Shown here in pieces: positions 1-7,100 of a DNA stretch of 13,866 nt (within the stretch, counting starts at the first letter, position 1; every line of letters begins with the position of its first letter). Source of the stretch: Tannerella sp. oral taxon 808 (GTDB lineage: Bacteria > Bacteroidota > Bacteroidia > Bacteroidales > Tannerellaceae). The notes below the pieces were generated by a model that was not told the origin of the DNA, did no database searches, and saw only the letters and a program-made list of their open reading frames with translations. The position numbers were made by a program, and so were the translations under genes. Location of the stretch: NCBI GenBank assembly GCA_002890585.1, contig MIQB01000058.1, positions 1 to 13,866 of the forward strand. Reading direction: 5' to 3'.

Positions 1-578
1 TGCAGGAAAACCTCGACGTGTTAAGGAAGCAGGGACGGGAGATTTCCCGGTCTGCACTTAAAGGGTTAGAGCAACGCAAGCTGACGCTCACAGCCAGACT
101 GAAGGACATCCGGGACACCATCGCCGAACGCAAGGACGACGTGGTGGACTTCAAAATGATGGGGATCGATCACCTGTTTGTCGACGAGAGCCACCAGTTC
201 AAGAATCTGATGTTTAATACCCGCCACGATCGTGTGTCGGGCCTCGGTAATCCGAACGGATCGCAGCGGGCGCTCAACCTGCTGTTCGCCATCCGCACCA
301 TTCAGGAGCGAACAGGCAAAGATCTTGGGGCAACCTTCCTTTCAGGCACCACCATCAGCAACAGTCTGACGGAGCTATATCTGCTCTTCAAGTACCTCCG
401 TCCGCGCGCCCTGGAGAAGCAAGGCATCGGATCCTTTGACGCGTGGGCGGCCGTCTTCGCTAAGAAGTCCGGCGATTACGAGTTCTCCGTTACCAACGAG
501 ATCATCCGGAAGGAACGCTTCCGTACGTTCATCAAACTGCCAGAGCTCTCGGCCTTCTATGGGGAAGTATGGGAGTAG
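1..578 (+). pseudogene. Truncated SNF2-type helicase / DNA methylase fragment of a conjugative element
   Basis: The frame is open from the left window edge (first full codon at 3) and ends at a stop at 576-578. Visible motifs are a Walker B/motif II-like LFVDESHQFKNL, where DESH replaces DEAH, and a motif III-like FLSGTTISNSLTELY about 50 residues later. This pairing with an N-terminal coiled stretch is typical of the very large SNF2 helicase plus N6-adenine methylase proteins of Bacteroidales conjugative transposons. They are thought to protect or remodel incoming DNA. From family knowledge, the protein should continue for many hundreds of residues after the PELSAFY stretch. Here it diverges and stops within a few codons (about 560-578). 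The gene is therefore cut both by the window edge and by a real break on its right. The break faces the integrase genes, so insertion or recombination of that element is the likely cause. Family is fairly sure; exact function is inferred. Confidence 0.8.
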
Positions 579-828
579 GGAGCAAGGGGAAGCGAGAGAG
601 CTGATGGGTAGCGACTTTTGCCGCATCCTGCCGAGGCTTGCACCAGAGGGAAAAGGCGAAAAAAGGGGCTTCAAAGAGGGAGTTCAGTTACCTAATCGTT
701 CCCCTTTTTGCCTTTCGGCAAGAGGACGCAAAATGAGGTAACTAAACCGAGGCTTTTTCTCTTGTATTCAGTGTTTTGCGTAGCGAAAAGTATCTCTTTT
801 AAGGTTCCACTTTGTAAGCAACAAAACG
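579..828. other. Non-coding junction between helicase fragment and integrase 1
   Basis: This 250-bp gap separates the broken helicase from the first integrase. No convincing gene is seen. It contains an 8-bp perfect inverted repeat (AGTTACCT at 686-693 and AGGTAACT at 736-743) enclosing a small stem-loop (TTGCC 708-712, GGCAA 717-721). Its position beside an integrase and at a break in a host or element gene makes it a candidate for integrase binding sites or an attachment region, but no second att copy is visible in the window. No clear TAnnTTTG promoter element was found. Confidence 0.4.
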
Positions 829-2082
829 ATGAAAGGAAAAACGTTGAAGCTGCTCTTTTACCTCAAACGGGGTGCAAAGAGCAAGGCGGGCAAAAGCCTG
901 ATTATGGCGCACCTCAGTGTGGGGCGAACGATGGTACAATTCAGTTGTAAGACGGCTTACTCGCCGTCGCTTTGGGACAGCCGTAAGCACAGGCTCGTCG
1001 GGAAAAGCTCCGAGGCGGTGGCCGTAAACGCCGAGCTGGACAGCCTGCAGGTTAGCGTCTGCCGAGCCTATGAGGACTTACGGAAGAAGGAAGGCGAGGC
1101 CGTGACCGCCGAGGAGGTCAAGGCCCTCGTCTTCGGACTTCGGAGCGATAGCCAAGGCCTGCTCTATCATTTGGAGGAATACCTCGCTCGCTTTCGGGAG
1201 CGGGTGGGGGTCGATCGCAGCGAACGCCGATACAAGTGTCTCCGGGTTTTTCGGGGGCATCTCGCAACCTTCCTTCGGCATCGCTACCGAGTGAGCGACT
1301 TTCCGGTGCACAAGGCGGACAAGGCCTTTATCGAGGATCTCGAGACCTATTTCGCGCAGGAGAAGGCCTTCAAACTCAACACCACCGCCGGCTATCTTAC
1401 CGTGCTGGCGTCGCTCCTCAAAGACTTGTACAAAAGGCGTGTCATCGACACCTATCCCTTCATGGGCTACTCCATCCGATGGGACGTCGGCACACCGCGC
1501 TACATCACCAAGGACGAGCTGCGGCGCATCATCGATTTGGACGACTCGCAGCTGGGGAGTTACGAGCTTGTATCCCGAGATATGTTCCTCTTTTCCTGCT
1601 TCACGGGCCTCTCTTACACGGACATCTACCACTTGACGGCGGAACATCTGATCGAGGAAGGCGGAATGACTTGGATCCGCAAGCCGCGCGTGAAGACGGG
1701 GCGGGTGTGCCACATTCCCCTGCTGCCCGAAGCGTCGGTGATCATCGAGCGATACAAAGGCATCCACACGCGCGCCTTCCGCCATGAGCCGCCCCGGGGC
1801 TACCTCCTACCCATCCCCGGCTGCGACACCGTCAATATCCATCTCAAGAAGATCGCCGCGCTTTGCCACATCCCGAAACGGCTGACCTTCCACATGGCCC
1901 GTCACACCTTCGCCTCGCAAATGACCCTCGCCGAAGGGGTGTCGATCGAGAGCGTGTCCAAGATGTTAGGACATAGTGAGATCAAGACGACGCAGGTCTA
2001 TGCCGAGACTTCTCCGGAGCGCATTTTCAAGGACATTACGCGCATCCTCCCTGCGATCGCCCATTATCATCTAACCAATTAA
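829..2082 (+). CDS. Tyrosine recombinase / integrase 1 (IntDOT-like)
   Basis: A 417-residue site-specific recombinase of the Bacteroidales phage-integrase type, expected to cut and join the ends of a mobile element. An N-terminal arm-binding region (about 1-95) and a SAM-like core-binding domain (about 105-205) precede the catalytic domain (about 220-410). Visible catalytic residues are Lys289 (RVKTG), His355 and Arg358 (HMAR), His382 (LGH) and the nucleophile Tyr391 (TQVYAE). The usual first arginine is replaced by Ser262 in FTGLSYTD, as in CTnDOT IntDOT, where this position is also serine. Length is normal for the family and the gene looks intact. The ATG at 829 is chosen because the N-terminal KGKTLKLLFYLKR resembles the starts of related integrases. 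The second integrase starts only 15 bp after the stop, so the two are probably co-transcribed. The att site targeted is unknown. Confidence 0.93.
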   Translation: MKGKTLKLLFYLKRGAKSKAGKSLIMAHLSVGRTMVQFSCKTAYSPSLWDSRKHRLVGKSSEAVAVNAELDSLQVSVCRAYEDLRKKEGEAVTAEEVKALVFGLRSDSQGLLYHLEEYLARFRERVGVDRSERRYKCLRVFRGHLATFLRHRYRVSDFPVHKADKAFIEDLETYFAQEKAFKLNTTAGYLTVLASLLKDLYKRRVIDTYPFMGYSIRWDVGTPRYITKDELRRIIDLDDSQLGSYELVSRDMFLFSCFTGLSYTDIYHLTAEHLIEEGGMTWIRKPRVKTGRVCHIPLLPEASVIIERYKGIHTRAFRHEPPRGYLLPIPGCDTVNIHLKKIAALCHIPKRLTFHMARHTFASQMTLAEGVSIESVSKMLGHSEIKTTQVYAETSPERIFKDITRILPAIAHYHLTN

Positions 2083-2097
2083 TCCTCCACAAACCCA

Positions 2098-3357
2098 ATG
2101 AAAAGTACCTTCTCGATCCTCTTCTACATCGACCGAAGTAAGCCGAGCGGCGAAGGGCTGTGCCTCGTTCGCTGTCGTATCTCGTGCAATGGCCGGACGG
2201 CCTCGTTCTCCACCCGGCAACAGACCTCGCCCGATGATTGGCTGGCGAAAAAAGGGAGAGTGGGCCCCACATCCGCGGTGGCGCAAGGTGTCAATCATGC
2301 GCTGAGTGACATCGAACAACGATTGAATGCACTCTATGAGTGCACGCTCCGGGAGGAGCGATACATCACGGCCGAGTACCTCAAGGAGCAATATCTGCGT
2401 CAGGACAAGCCGCGGCAGACGTTCGCCGACATTTACTCGGCTCTTTGTGAGGAGAAGGCGGCCCATAAAAGCAAGGCCACAGCGCGGGGCTTTCGAGACA
2501 GCTACAAGAGCTTCGTCCGCTTCCTTGACATGCGCGAGCTGCGGCGCTGTTTGCCCCACGAGGTGGATAAGGCGCTGATAGAAGCCTATCGTCTCTACAT
2601 GCTGCGCGACTTGGGCTACAAGATGAGTTCGGTGGCCGTCTACCTGAGGCGTCTGCACCAAGTCTTTCGGTGGGCGATGTTAGAGGCGGGGCTTCGAGAG
2701 GATCCGTTCGACCTGATTGACATCGAGACGCCGGCCTACGAACGCAACGCCCTCAGTGCCGAAGACCTGCAACGGCTCTTGGCTTATCGCCCGCATCGCT
2801 CCGTGGACAACCACGTCCGGCTGATCTTCCTCTTGGGCTGCTTCACCGGCTTGGCCTTCTCCGACCTCAAGAAGCTCCGCATGGAAGACGTCTACACGCT
2901 CGACGATGGGCGCCGATACCTCTCCATCTGCCGTACCAAGACGCAGAACGCTTGCATCGTGCCCCTGCTGCCCATCGCCGAGGAGATACTGGCTTTTGCG
3001 GCGCAGGGACGCACCGAGGGGCTCTATTTTCGGGAGTTTCCCGTGAACAGCCACTTCAATCGAAAGATACGCGAGCTGCTCGTCAAGGCTGGTTGCTCGC
3101 CGCACACCGAGGCCAGTTCGCACACCGCGCGCCACACCTTCGCCACCACCATCTGCTTGGAAAACGGCCTGCCCATCGAGACGGTGAGTCGGATGTTGGG
3201 GCATCGTTTTATCTCCACCACCGAGCTATATGCCAAGGTGAGCAAGCAGAAGATTGCCCAAGAGATGCGTCCGCTGATGGGCAGCGAGCAGACGCAGAAG
3301 CTACGCCGTGCCCTGCGGGTTTGTCCGCCGAGGAAGAGGGCGCTGGATCAAAAGTGA
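2098..3357 (+). CDS. Tyrosine recombinase / integrase 2
   Basis: A second 419-residue integrase, co-directional with and 15 bp downstream of the first. The layout is the same: N-terminal arm domain, core-binding domain (about 105-200) and catalytic domain (about 215-390). Catalytic residues visible are Lys281 (RTKTQ), His342 and Arg345 (HTAR), His369 (LGH) and Tyr378 (TTELYAK). The first arginine is again missing (GLAFSD, Ala253). The two proteins share only family-level similarity, so this is not a recent duplication. Paired integrases occur in Bacteroidales mobile elements and may act together. The last residues (RALDQK) and the TGA stop are encoded by the first copy of a 41-bp tandem repeat that begins at 3340, so the C-terminal tail is repeat-derived. 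A conserved core ending soon after the Tyr, followed by a variable tail, suggests the repeat replaced the original end without harming catalysis. Confidence 0.93.
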   Translation: MKSTFSILFYIDRSKPSGEGLCLVRCRISCNGRTASFSTRQQTSPDDWLAKKGRVGPTSAVAQGVNHALSDIEQRLNALYECTLREERYITAEYLKEQYLRQDKPRQTFADIYSALCEEKAAHKSKATARGFRDSYKSFVRFLDMRELRRCLPHEVDKALIEAYRLYMLRDLGYKMSSVAVYLRRLHQVFRWAMLEAGLREDPFDLIDIETPAYERNALSAEDLQRLLAYRPHRSVDNHVRLIFLLGCFTGLAFSDLKKLRMEDVYTLDDGRRYLSICRTKTQNACIVPLLPIAEEILAFAAQGRTEGLYFREFPVNSHFNRKIRELLVKAGCSPHTEASSHTARHTFATTICLENGLPIETVSRMLGHRFISTTELYAKVSKQKIAQEMRPLMGSEQTQKLRRALRVCPPRKRALDQK

Positions 3358-3602
3358 ACCGTCGTGTCGCACGGGCGAGACCGCTGGCTCCCAGCGGCGC
3401 CAAAATGTTGCATGACGGAGCCGCTGGATCAAAAGTGACGCCGTCATGCCGCATGACGAGCCCGCTGGATCAAAAGTGACGTCGGCATGCCGCATGACGA
3501 GCCCGCTGGATCAAAAGTGACGTCGGCATGCCGCATGACGAGCCCGCTGGATCAAAAGTGACGCCGGCATGCCGCATGCCGGGGCCGCTGGATCAAAAGT
3601 GA
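3340..3602. repeat. 41-bp tandem repeat array with hairpin cores
   Basis: Seven box copies start at 3340, 3381, 3421, 3462, 3503, 3544 and 3585, spaced 41, 40, 41, 41, 41 and 41 bp. Six carry the exact box GCTGGATCAAAAGTGA; the 3381 copy is degenerate and instead forms a hairpin (CCGCTGG/CCAGCGG, loop CTC). After the box, most units have a core of two inverted arms around a CCG loop: CGTCATG/CATGACG at 3442-3458 and CCGGCATG/CATGCCGG at 3564-3582. The first unit has CGTG/CACG around TCG. Several stem pairs change on both sides together. The last copy is only a box, so the array ends in a partial unit. It overlaps the stop codon of integrase 2. Confidence 0.9.
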
Positions 3603-3808
3603 ACCAAAAAGTCACTCGGGCGGAGGGAATTACTTACGATCAAGCCCATATGTTTCCAGTCTTTTCCTTCCTTATCCTCAGTGCGCCCTCGACCCGCAGC
3701 GCAACGTGTCCTTTCGCCGACTTTTGCCGCCAAAAGAAAAAGCAAGCGCGGGCAGTCGCACCGGCTTGCTTCAATCGAATTACGCAACCTCATACGAATC
3801 AAAGCACC
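3603..3808. other. Leader region of the HTH/DUF3408 operon
   Basis: No gene is seen here; an open frame running through it is only an upstream extension of the HTH gene. It holds a small inverted repeat CTTTTG-CCGC-CAAAAG (3721-3736) and a larger stem AAGCAAGC/GCTTGCTT (3740-3747 and 3764-3771). Read on the minus strand, the larger stem is followed by a T-rich tract, as in an intrinsic terminator, although no leftward gene is present. No clear Bacteroides promoter was recognised. Confidence 0.4.
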
Positions 3809-4078
3809 ATGCAAATCATCCTGTTAGATGGCAAGGCTTGGGAGCGACACCGCTCCGCTTTTGCCGACTTTATTCACCGCATCGAGCGGCTTATTGGCAA
3901 CCCGCCCGAGGCCGACGAATGGCTCGACAACGACGCCGTATGCCGCCGGCTGAGCATCAGCCCTCGCACCCTGCAGACCTTGAGAGATACGGGCAAAATC
4001 GCCTTCTCCATGGTCGGGCATAAGTGTTACTACAGAGCCGGCGACATCGCTGATTTACTGAACTCAAAAGCTGAATGA
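3809..4078 (+). CDS. Small excisionase-like HTH protein 1
   Basis: An 89-residue protein with a MerR/excisionase-type winged helix (HTH_17 style) at about residues 38-86: EWLDNDAVCRRLSISPRTLQTLRDTG, then a wing around FSMVGHKCYYRAGDIADLL. Such proteins sit next to integrases in Bacteroidales mobile elements. They usually act as recombination directionality factors or local transcription regulators, bound to DNA. The frame is open further upstream to 3569, but the ATG at 3809 is preferred because the earlier stretch overlaps the repeat array and is not family-like. The next gene begins 3 bp after its stop and also encodes an HTH protein, so the two are likely translated together. Whether it controls excision, transfer genes or both cannot be told from sequence. 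Confidence 0.85.
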   Translation: MQIILLDGKAWERHRSAFADFIHRIERLIGNPPEADEWLDNDAVCRRLSISPRTLQTLRDTGKIAFSMVGHKCYYRAGDIADLLNSKAE

Positions 4079-4081
4079 ACG

Positions 4082-4390
4082 ATGGCAGAGCATGCAATCA
4101 TTACGGAAGAAAGCTCTCAAATGCAGCTGTTTGTCCAGCTCATGGAGAACGTATTGAAGAAGCTGGAGCGCTATTGCGCCTCGGCCCGCCCCACGCTCGC
4201 CGGGGAGGTTTACCTGACCGGCGAGGAGGTCTGCGAGCGGCTCAAACTCAGCGCCCGCACGCTGCAGGAGTACCGCAGCCGCGGCCTCTTGGCCTTCTAC
4301 AAAATCGGCGGCAAGATCCTCTACAAACAGAGCGACCTGCAGGCGATGCTCGACCGACATTATAACCCCATTCAAAAGCCTTCGGTATGA
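4082..4390 (+). CDS. Small excisionase-like HTH protein 2
   Basis: A 102-residue protein with a short helical N-terminus (about 10-35, likely for oligomerisation) and an HTH_17-type DNA-binding domain at about 43-92. The domain runs from YLTGEEVCERLKLSARTLQ through the YRSRGLLAFYKIGGKILYK wing to DLQAMLDRHY. It is related to the preceding HTH protein but differs enough that this is an old pair, a common arrangement in Bacteroidales mobilisable and conjugative elements. It starts 3 bp after the first HTH gene, and its end overlaps the next start codon by 4 bp (ATGA at 4387-4390), so all three genes form one translationally coupled operon. A role as excisionase or regulator of integration/mobilisation is inferred from family and context. 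Confidence 0.87.
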   Translation: MAEHAIITEESSQMQLFVQLMENVLKKLERYCASARPTLAGEVYLTGEEVCERLKLSARTLQEYRSRGLLAFYKIGGKILYKQSDLQAMLDRHYNPIQKPSV

Positions 4391-4983
4391 CGATAGAAGA
4401 ACTACGGCGCGCCAGATTGGCAGCTAAACAGGAAGCGATGGGCGGCATAGGCGGCGATGCCGAAACCAAGCGCAAGGCCCAAGCGGAGGCAGAGACCAAG
4501 GCGGAAGAATCGCTATTCTTTGATCCGCCCGCAGACGGTAAGATGACAGCAGAACAACGGCAGGCCGTCTTGACCGCCAAACTAAAGGAACTGGGCGACT
4601 ATGGCGTCAAACATCGCACAGTAGAAGAGTCGCCCTTCTTTGATCCGCCCGCAAAGATCGAGCTGGAAAGAAGCACGCTTGATCCTCCTTCGGCGGATGA
4701 GCCTAAGGAAGAAGTCATCTCAGCCGCTCCACCCGCTTCGGTCCATCGAAAGGCCAAGAGCCACAAGGATGATTTGGCCGCATTTCGAGAGACATACCTC
4801 CAACCCGTACGCATCAGCCACCGCAAGGCGGTCTACGTCTCTGACGAGACTCAGCAAAGGCTAGACTTCGTTGTCCGCCGAATCGGTCTGCGAGGCGCCA
4901 GCATCTCGGGCTATGCCGAGCGCGTGCTTCGGGAGCATCTCGACGGGTACAAGGACAGCATCGAACAATGGCGAAAGCTCTGA
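4387..4983 (+). CDS. DUF3408-like mobile-element protein
   Basis: A 198-residue protein. The first ~130 residues are low in complexity, charged and probably disordered. The C-terminal ~55 residues (about 145-198) carry the conserved block RKAVYVSDETQQRLDFVVRR, followed by GASISGYAERVLREHL. This resembles DUF3408 proteins of Bacteroidales conjugative and mobilisable elements, which have a predicted ribbon-helix-helix-like fold and lie near mobilisation genes. The molecular function is not established. The disordered part holds a duplicated peptide, EESLFFDPPAD (40-50) and EESPFFDPPAK (80-90), 40 residues apart. At DNA level an exact 18-nt match recurs at 4516-4533 and 4636-4653. The start overlaps the previous gene by 4 bp. 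The stop codon lies in the first of a series of palindromes, so any relaxosome or regulatory complex would assemble immediately downstream. Confidence 0.82.
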   Translation: MTIEELRRARLAAKQEAMGGIGGDAETKRKAQAEAETKAEESLFFDPPADGKMTAEQRQAVLTAKLKELGDYGVKHRTVEESPFFDPPAKIELERSTLDPPSADEPKEEVISAAPPASVHRKAKSHKDDLAAFRETYLQPVRISHRKAVYVSDETQQRLDFVVRRIGLRGASISGYAERVLREHLDGYKDSIEQWRKL

Positions 4984-5046
4984 ACACATGCACGCTTAGC
5001 GTGCAATGCCCTCCCGAACACTTGCATGTATTGAGTGCAAGTGTTC
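4982..5046. repeat. Two related hairpin-forming palindromes
   Basis: Palindrome one has arms TGCACGC (4989-4995) and GCGTGCA (4999-5005) around TTA. Palindrome two has perfect 11-bp arms GAACACTTGCA (5016-5026) and TGCAAGTGTTC (5036-5046) around a 9-nt loop. Both begin with a similar sequence (GAACACATGCA at 4982, GAACACTTGCA at 5016), 34 bp apart. They may be binding sites for a dimeric DNA-binding protein, part of an oriT, or a stem-loop downstream of the HTH/DUF3408 operon. There is no T-run after either, which argues against a simple terminator. Confidence 0.6.
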
Positions 5047-5076
5047 AGGGTACGGGCACCTTCTATTCTGGGGCCC

Positions 5077-5131
5077 GGCAAGGTGTGTTTTTGTGCCACA
5101 AAAACCGTTTTGTGCTACAAAACGCCTTGCC
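5077..5131. promoter_or_regulatory. Two abutting 19-nt palindromes in an outer inverted repeat (operator or oriT candidate)
   Basis: A perfect 19-nt odd palindrome (GTTTTTGTGCCACAAAAAC, 5087-5105) directly abuts a second with one mismatch pair (CGTTTTGTGCTACAAAACG, 5106-5124). Their shared core is TTTTGTGCYACAAAA. Both sit inside an outer inverted repeat, GGCAAGG (5077-5083) and CCTTGCC (5125-5131). This symmetry suggests a binding site for two dimers of a regulator or relaxosome protein. The position, between the DUF3408-like gene and a possible mobilisation gene start at 5184, fits an origin of transfer or an autoregulated operator. The role is inferred; only the symmetry is seen. Confidence 0.55.
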
Positions 5132-5183
5132 CCCGGAGTGGCCTCCGCGGCGGTTCGGCTCCAAAGTCGCCACCTAATCTTAT

Positions 5184-5420
5184 ATGAAAACCAACCCCAT
5201 GAATCGACCGAAGAAAACACCCGTTCGCCCCCCGAAATGGGACGCCCGCACCAAAACCAACCCGAAGCTAAGGGGCGATGAAAGAGAAGTGAAGGGGGCG
5301 ATGCCGTTCGTCCATACGAAAATCGGGCAGGCCCAAGGGACTTTCATCCCTTTGGCCTGCCCGAGAACAGTTCGTTTGCACACTGCTTTTACACAGCGAG
5401 CCTCCGACGCTAATTCTTGA
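5184..5420 (+). pseudogene. Possible N-terminal remnant of a mobilisation (relaxosome accessory) protein
   Basis: A 78-codon frame starts at ATG 5184 (alternative ATG at 5199). Its first ~30 residues (MNRPKKTPVRPPKWDARTK) are basic and proline-rich, like the starts of Bacteroidales MobA/MobC-type relaxosome proteins, which often open with a GRPPK-type stretch. After about 5275 there is no family resemblance, and the frame runs into the terminator hairpin and the 3' end of the oppositely oriented protease gene. The expected ribbon-helix-helix body is absent. Its location just after palindromes and the DUF3408-like gene is where a mobilisation gene would be expected. It could equally be a chance reading frame. 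Confidence 0.3.
5323..5364 (-). terminator. Intrinsic terminator of the protease gene
   Basis: Arms of 18 bp (5323-5340 and 5347-5364) pair with one mismatch around a 6-nt loop (CTTTCA). On the minus strand the stem is followed by TTTT (5322-5319). It lies 46 nt after the protease stop codon, so it fits a rho-independent terminator for that gene. It may also stop rightward transcripts, though no T-run follows on the plus strand. Confidence 0.75.
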
Positions 5421-7100
5421 TCAACTTCTCGGTATAGGTCTGTCCGTCTTTGATCACACGCACGAAATACAGCCCTGCCGGAAGTCCCGCGATCGGGATC
5501 TGGAAAGTCGGCTGATTCGTCTGGAATGATCTCAGCATCGCCAGCCCGCTCCAAAGTTGGATTTCATACGTGCTCGTCGTGCCCATTGCCGAGGGCGATC
5601 CTGGGGCGCGCTGTTCGCCTTCCACCCCTGTCAGTTTGAGCGTCACCACATCCACGGCCGGGTTGGGGGAGAGGGTGAAATGGTATTTTGACGAGATATG
5701 AACACTGACATGTGCTGTCGTTCCCCTGCCACACTGATCTATTGCCGTCATGCGGAAGCTGCCAACCCCCTGCTTTATGGGACTGACGATTACAAGTGGG
5801 GCATGCCCTCTTAAGGAAATAACATCTGGCGTTTCATTATGCAATTCCCAGGTAACATCCATCACGTGTTTACTTCCTCTCATCGCGGCAAATTCGACGG
5901 TGTTATTTAATCCCAGACCTCCGAGCAGGTCGATGTGCAACGATGTTGAGGGACTAAATGGTGTGTCATGATCTTCTCCCTCGGCTCGTACAAGCGTCTT
6001 GACAGCTCCTGCCCAGACCTCTAAGGGGAGGGTTATATTCAGATGGGCTGAGCGTAAGGTTGCCCTTATCGTACATTCTCCCGAACCGTTTTTCCTGAAC
6101 ACAGCAGTTCTCGTTCCCTGCCCGGAAACCAATTGTAAGTTTCCATTGCTTGTACTCCATTGTATGGAAGTTCCGGACGGAAGATCTTGGATGGTATATG
6201 TCTCCTGACTACAAACGACAAAGGGACCAGAGATAGCAAATACTGAATTAACAGCCTTGTATGCGTCAATAAGACCATAACCGTAAGTGTGATCAAATCC
6301 AGGAGCTCCCAAATCCTTGGCCGTATTCTGTAGAATTGTTCGCACTTGTGCCTCGGTCAAAGCGGGATTCGCAGATAACATCAATGCTGCAACACCTGCA
6401 ACTTGTGGACAAGCAGCAGAAGTCCCATTAAATTTAAGATAGTAATTACCAGTATAGTAGCCCAAATCACCCATTCTATCCGTTGTAACAACATCTCCGG
6501 GGGAACCTCCACTGGGAGCAACTAAATCCATTGAGGCGCCACGTTGACTGTAATTACGAATAACACCTCGATTGTCGATTGCTCCGACGGTAATAACCCC
6601 GTCTACATTGCCTGGGAAAGAAACGTCTTTTATGCTTGGATAGCCATTTCCAGAGGCGAAAACAACGACACATCCCTTCCCATTGCGACCATATCTTCTT
6701 GCGTTGTTTATGGCTGAAGTGATATCGTTAGAGGCAGGTCCTCCTCCCCAAGAACAACTAAGAATGTCCGCTCGTTGCCATGCCCATTTAATGGCCTCTG
6801 CAATTTCAATATTAGAACCAAAACCTCCGGAAACAACACGGTTTTGGTAATCCAAAGTGACATAATCCGGTACGATGTTTACAGGGAGTATATTGATATT
6901 ACTCGCTACACCTCTTATTCCAATAGAATTGTTTGTGGCGCCTATTATTCCGGCACAAGCCATTCCGTGGCCTTTACATGTAGATGATATATTCCCAGCA
7001 TTTTGTGGAACTCCATATCCATTTGGATTACGAACGGTGTATCCCTCCAAAACTCGGTTACCCATATCTTCATGATTCCGATCTACACCTTCATCTATTA
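5410..7100 (-). pseudogene. N-terminally truncated subtilisin-like protease with T9SS sorting domain
   Basis: A secreted serine protease of the subtilase (S8) family. In the open frame that extends into the IS (to 7275), the catalytic residues are Asp61 (VIDEGVD), His103 (GHGMACAG), oxyanion Asn210 (ASGNG) and Ser286 (NGTSAACP). An Ig-like domain follows (about 348-415), then a linker, then a type A T9SS C-terminal domain (about 533-621) with SPNP, GLPAGLYFV and the ending TEKLIKN. The T9SS exports proteins across the outer membrane. The native signal peptide, pro-domain and start of the catalytic domain are missing: an IS1380-type terminal repeat begins two bases before the Val-Ile-Asp codons. 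The IS supplies 57 in-frame residues upstream, with only TTG (7275) or GTG as possible starts. The next ATG is after the catalytic Asp. The gene is probably dead. KLIKN recalls the KLIKK proteases of Tannerella forsythia. The CTD is GC-rich, the catalytic domain AT-rich. Confidence 0.85.

Noticed and set aside
1078..1785. Long minus-strand open frame inside integrase 1
   Set aside because: It is a shadow frame in GC-rich DNA opposite a clear tyrosine recombinase with all its motifs.
3340..3602. CRISPR array
   Set aside because: The spacing (18-nt repeat, 23-nt gap) is too short, the gaps resemble each other and form hairpins, two are nearly identical, and no cas genes are near.
4996..5281. 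Several short frames on both strands between the DUF3408-like gene and the protease
   Set aside because: They overlap one another and the palindromes, and show no recognisable domain. Only the frame from 5184 was kept, at low confidence.
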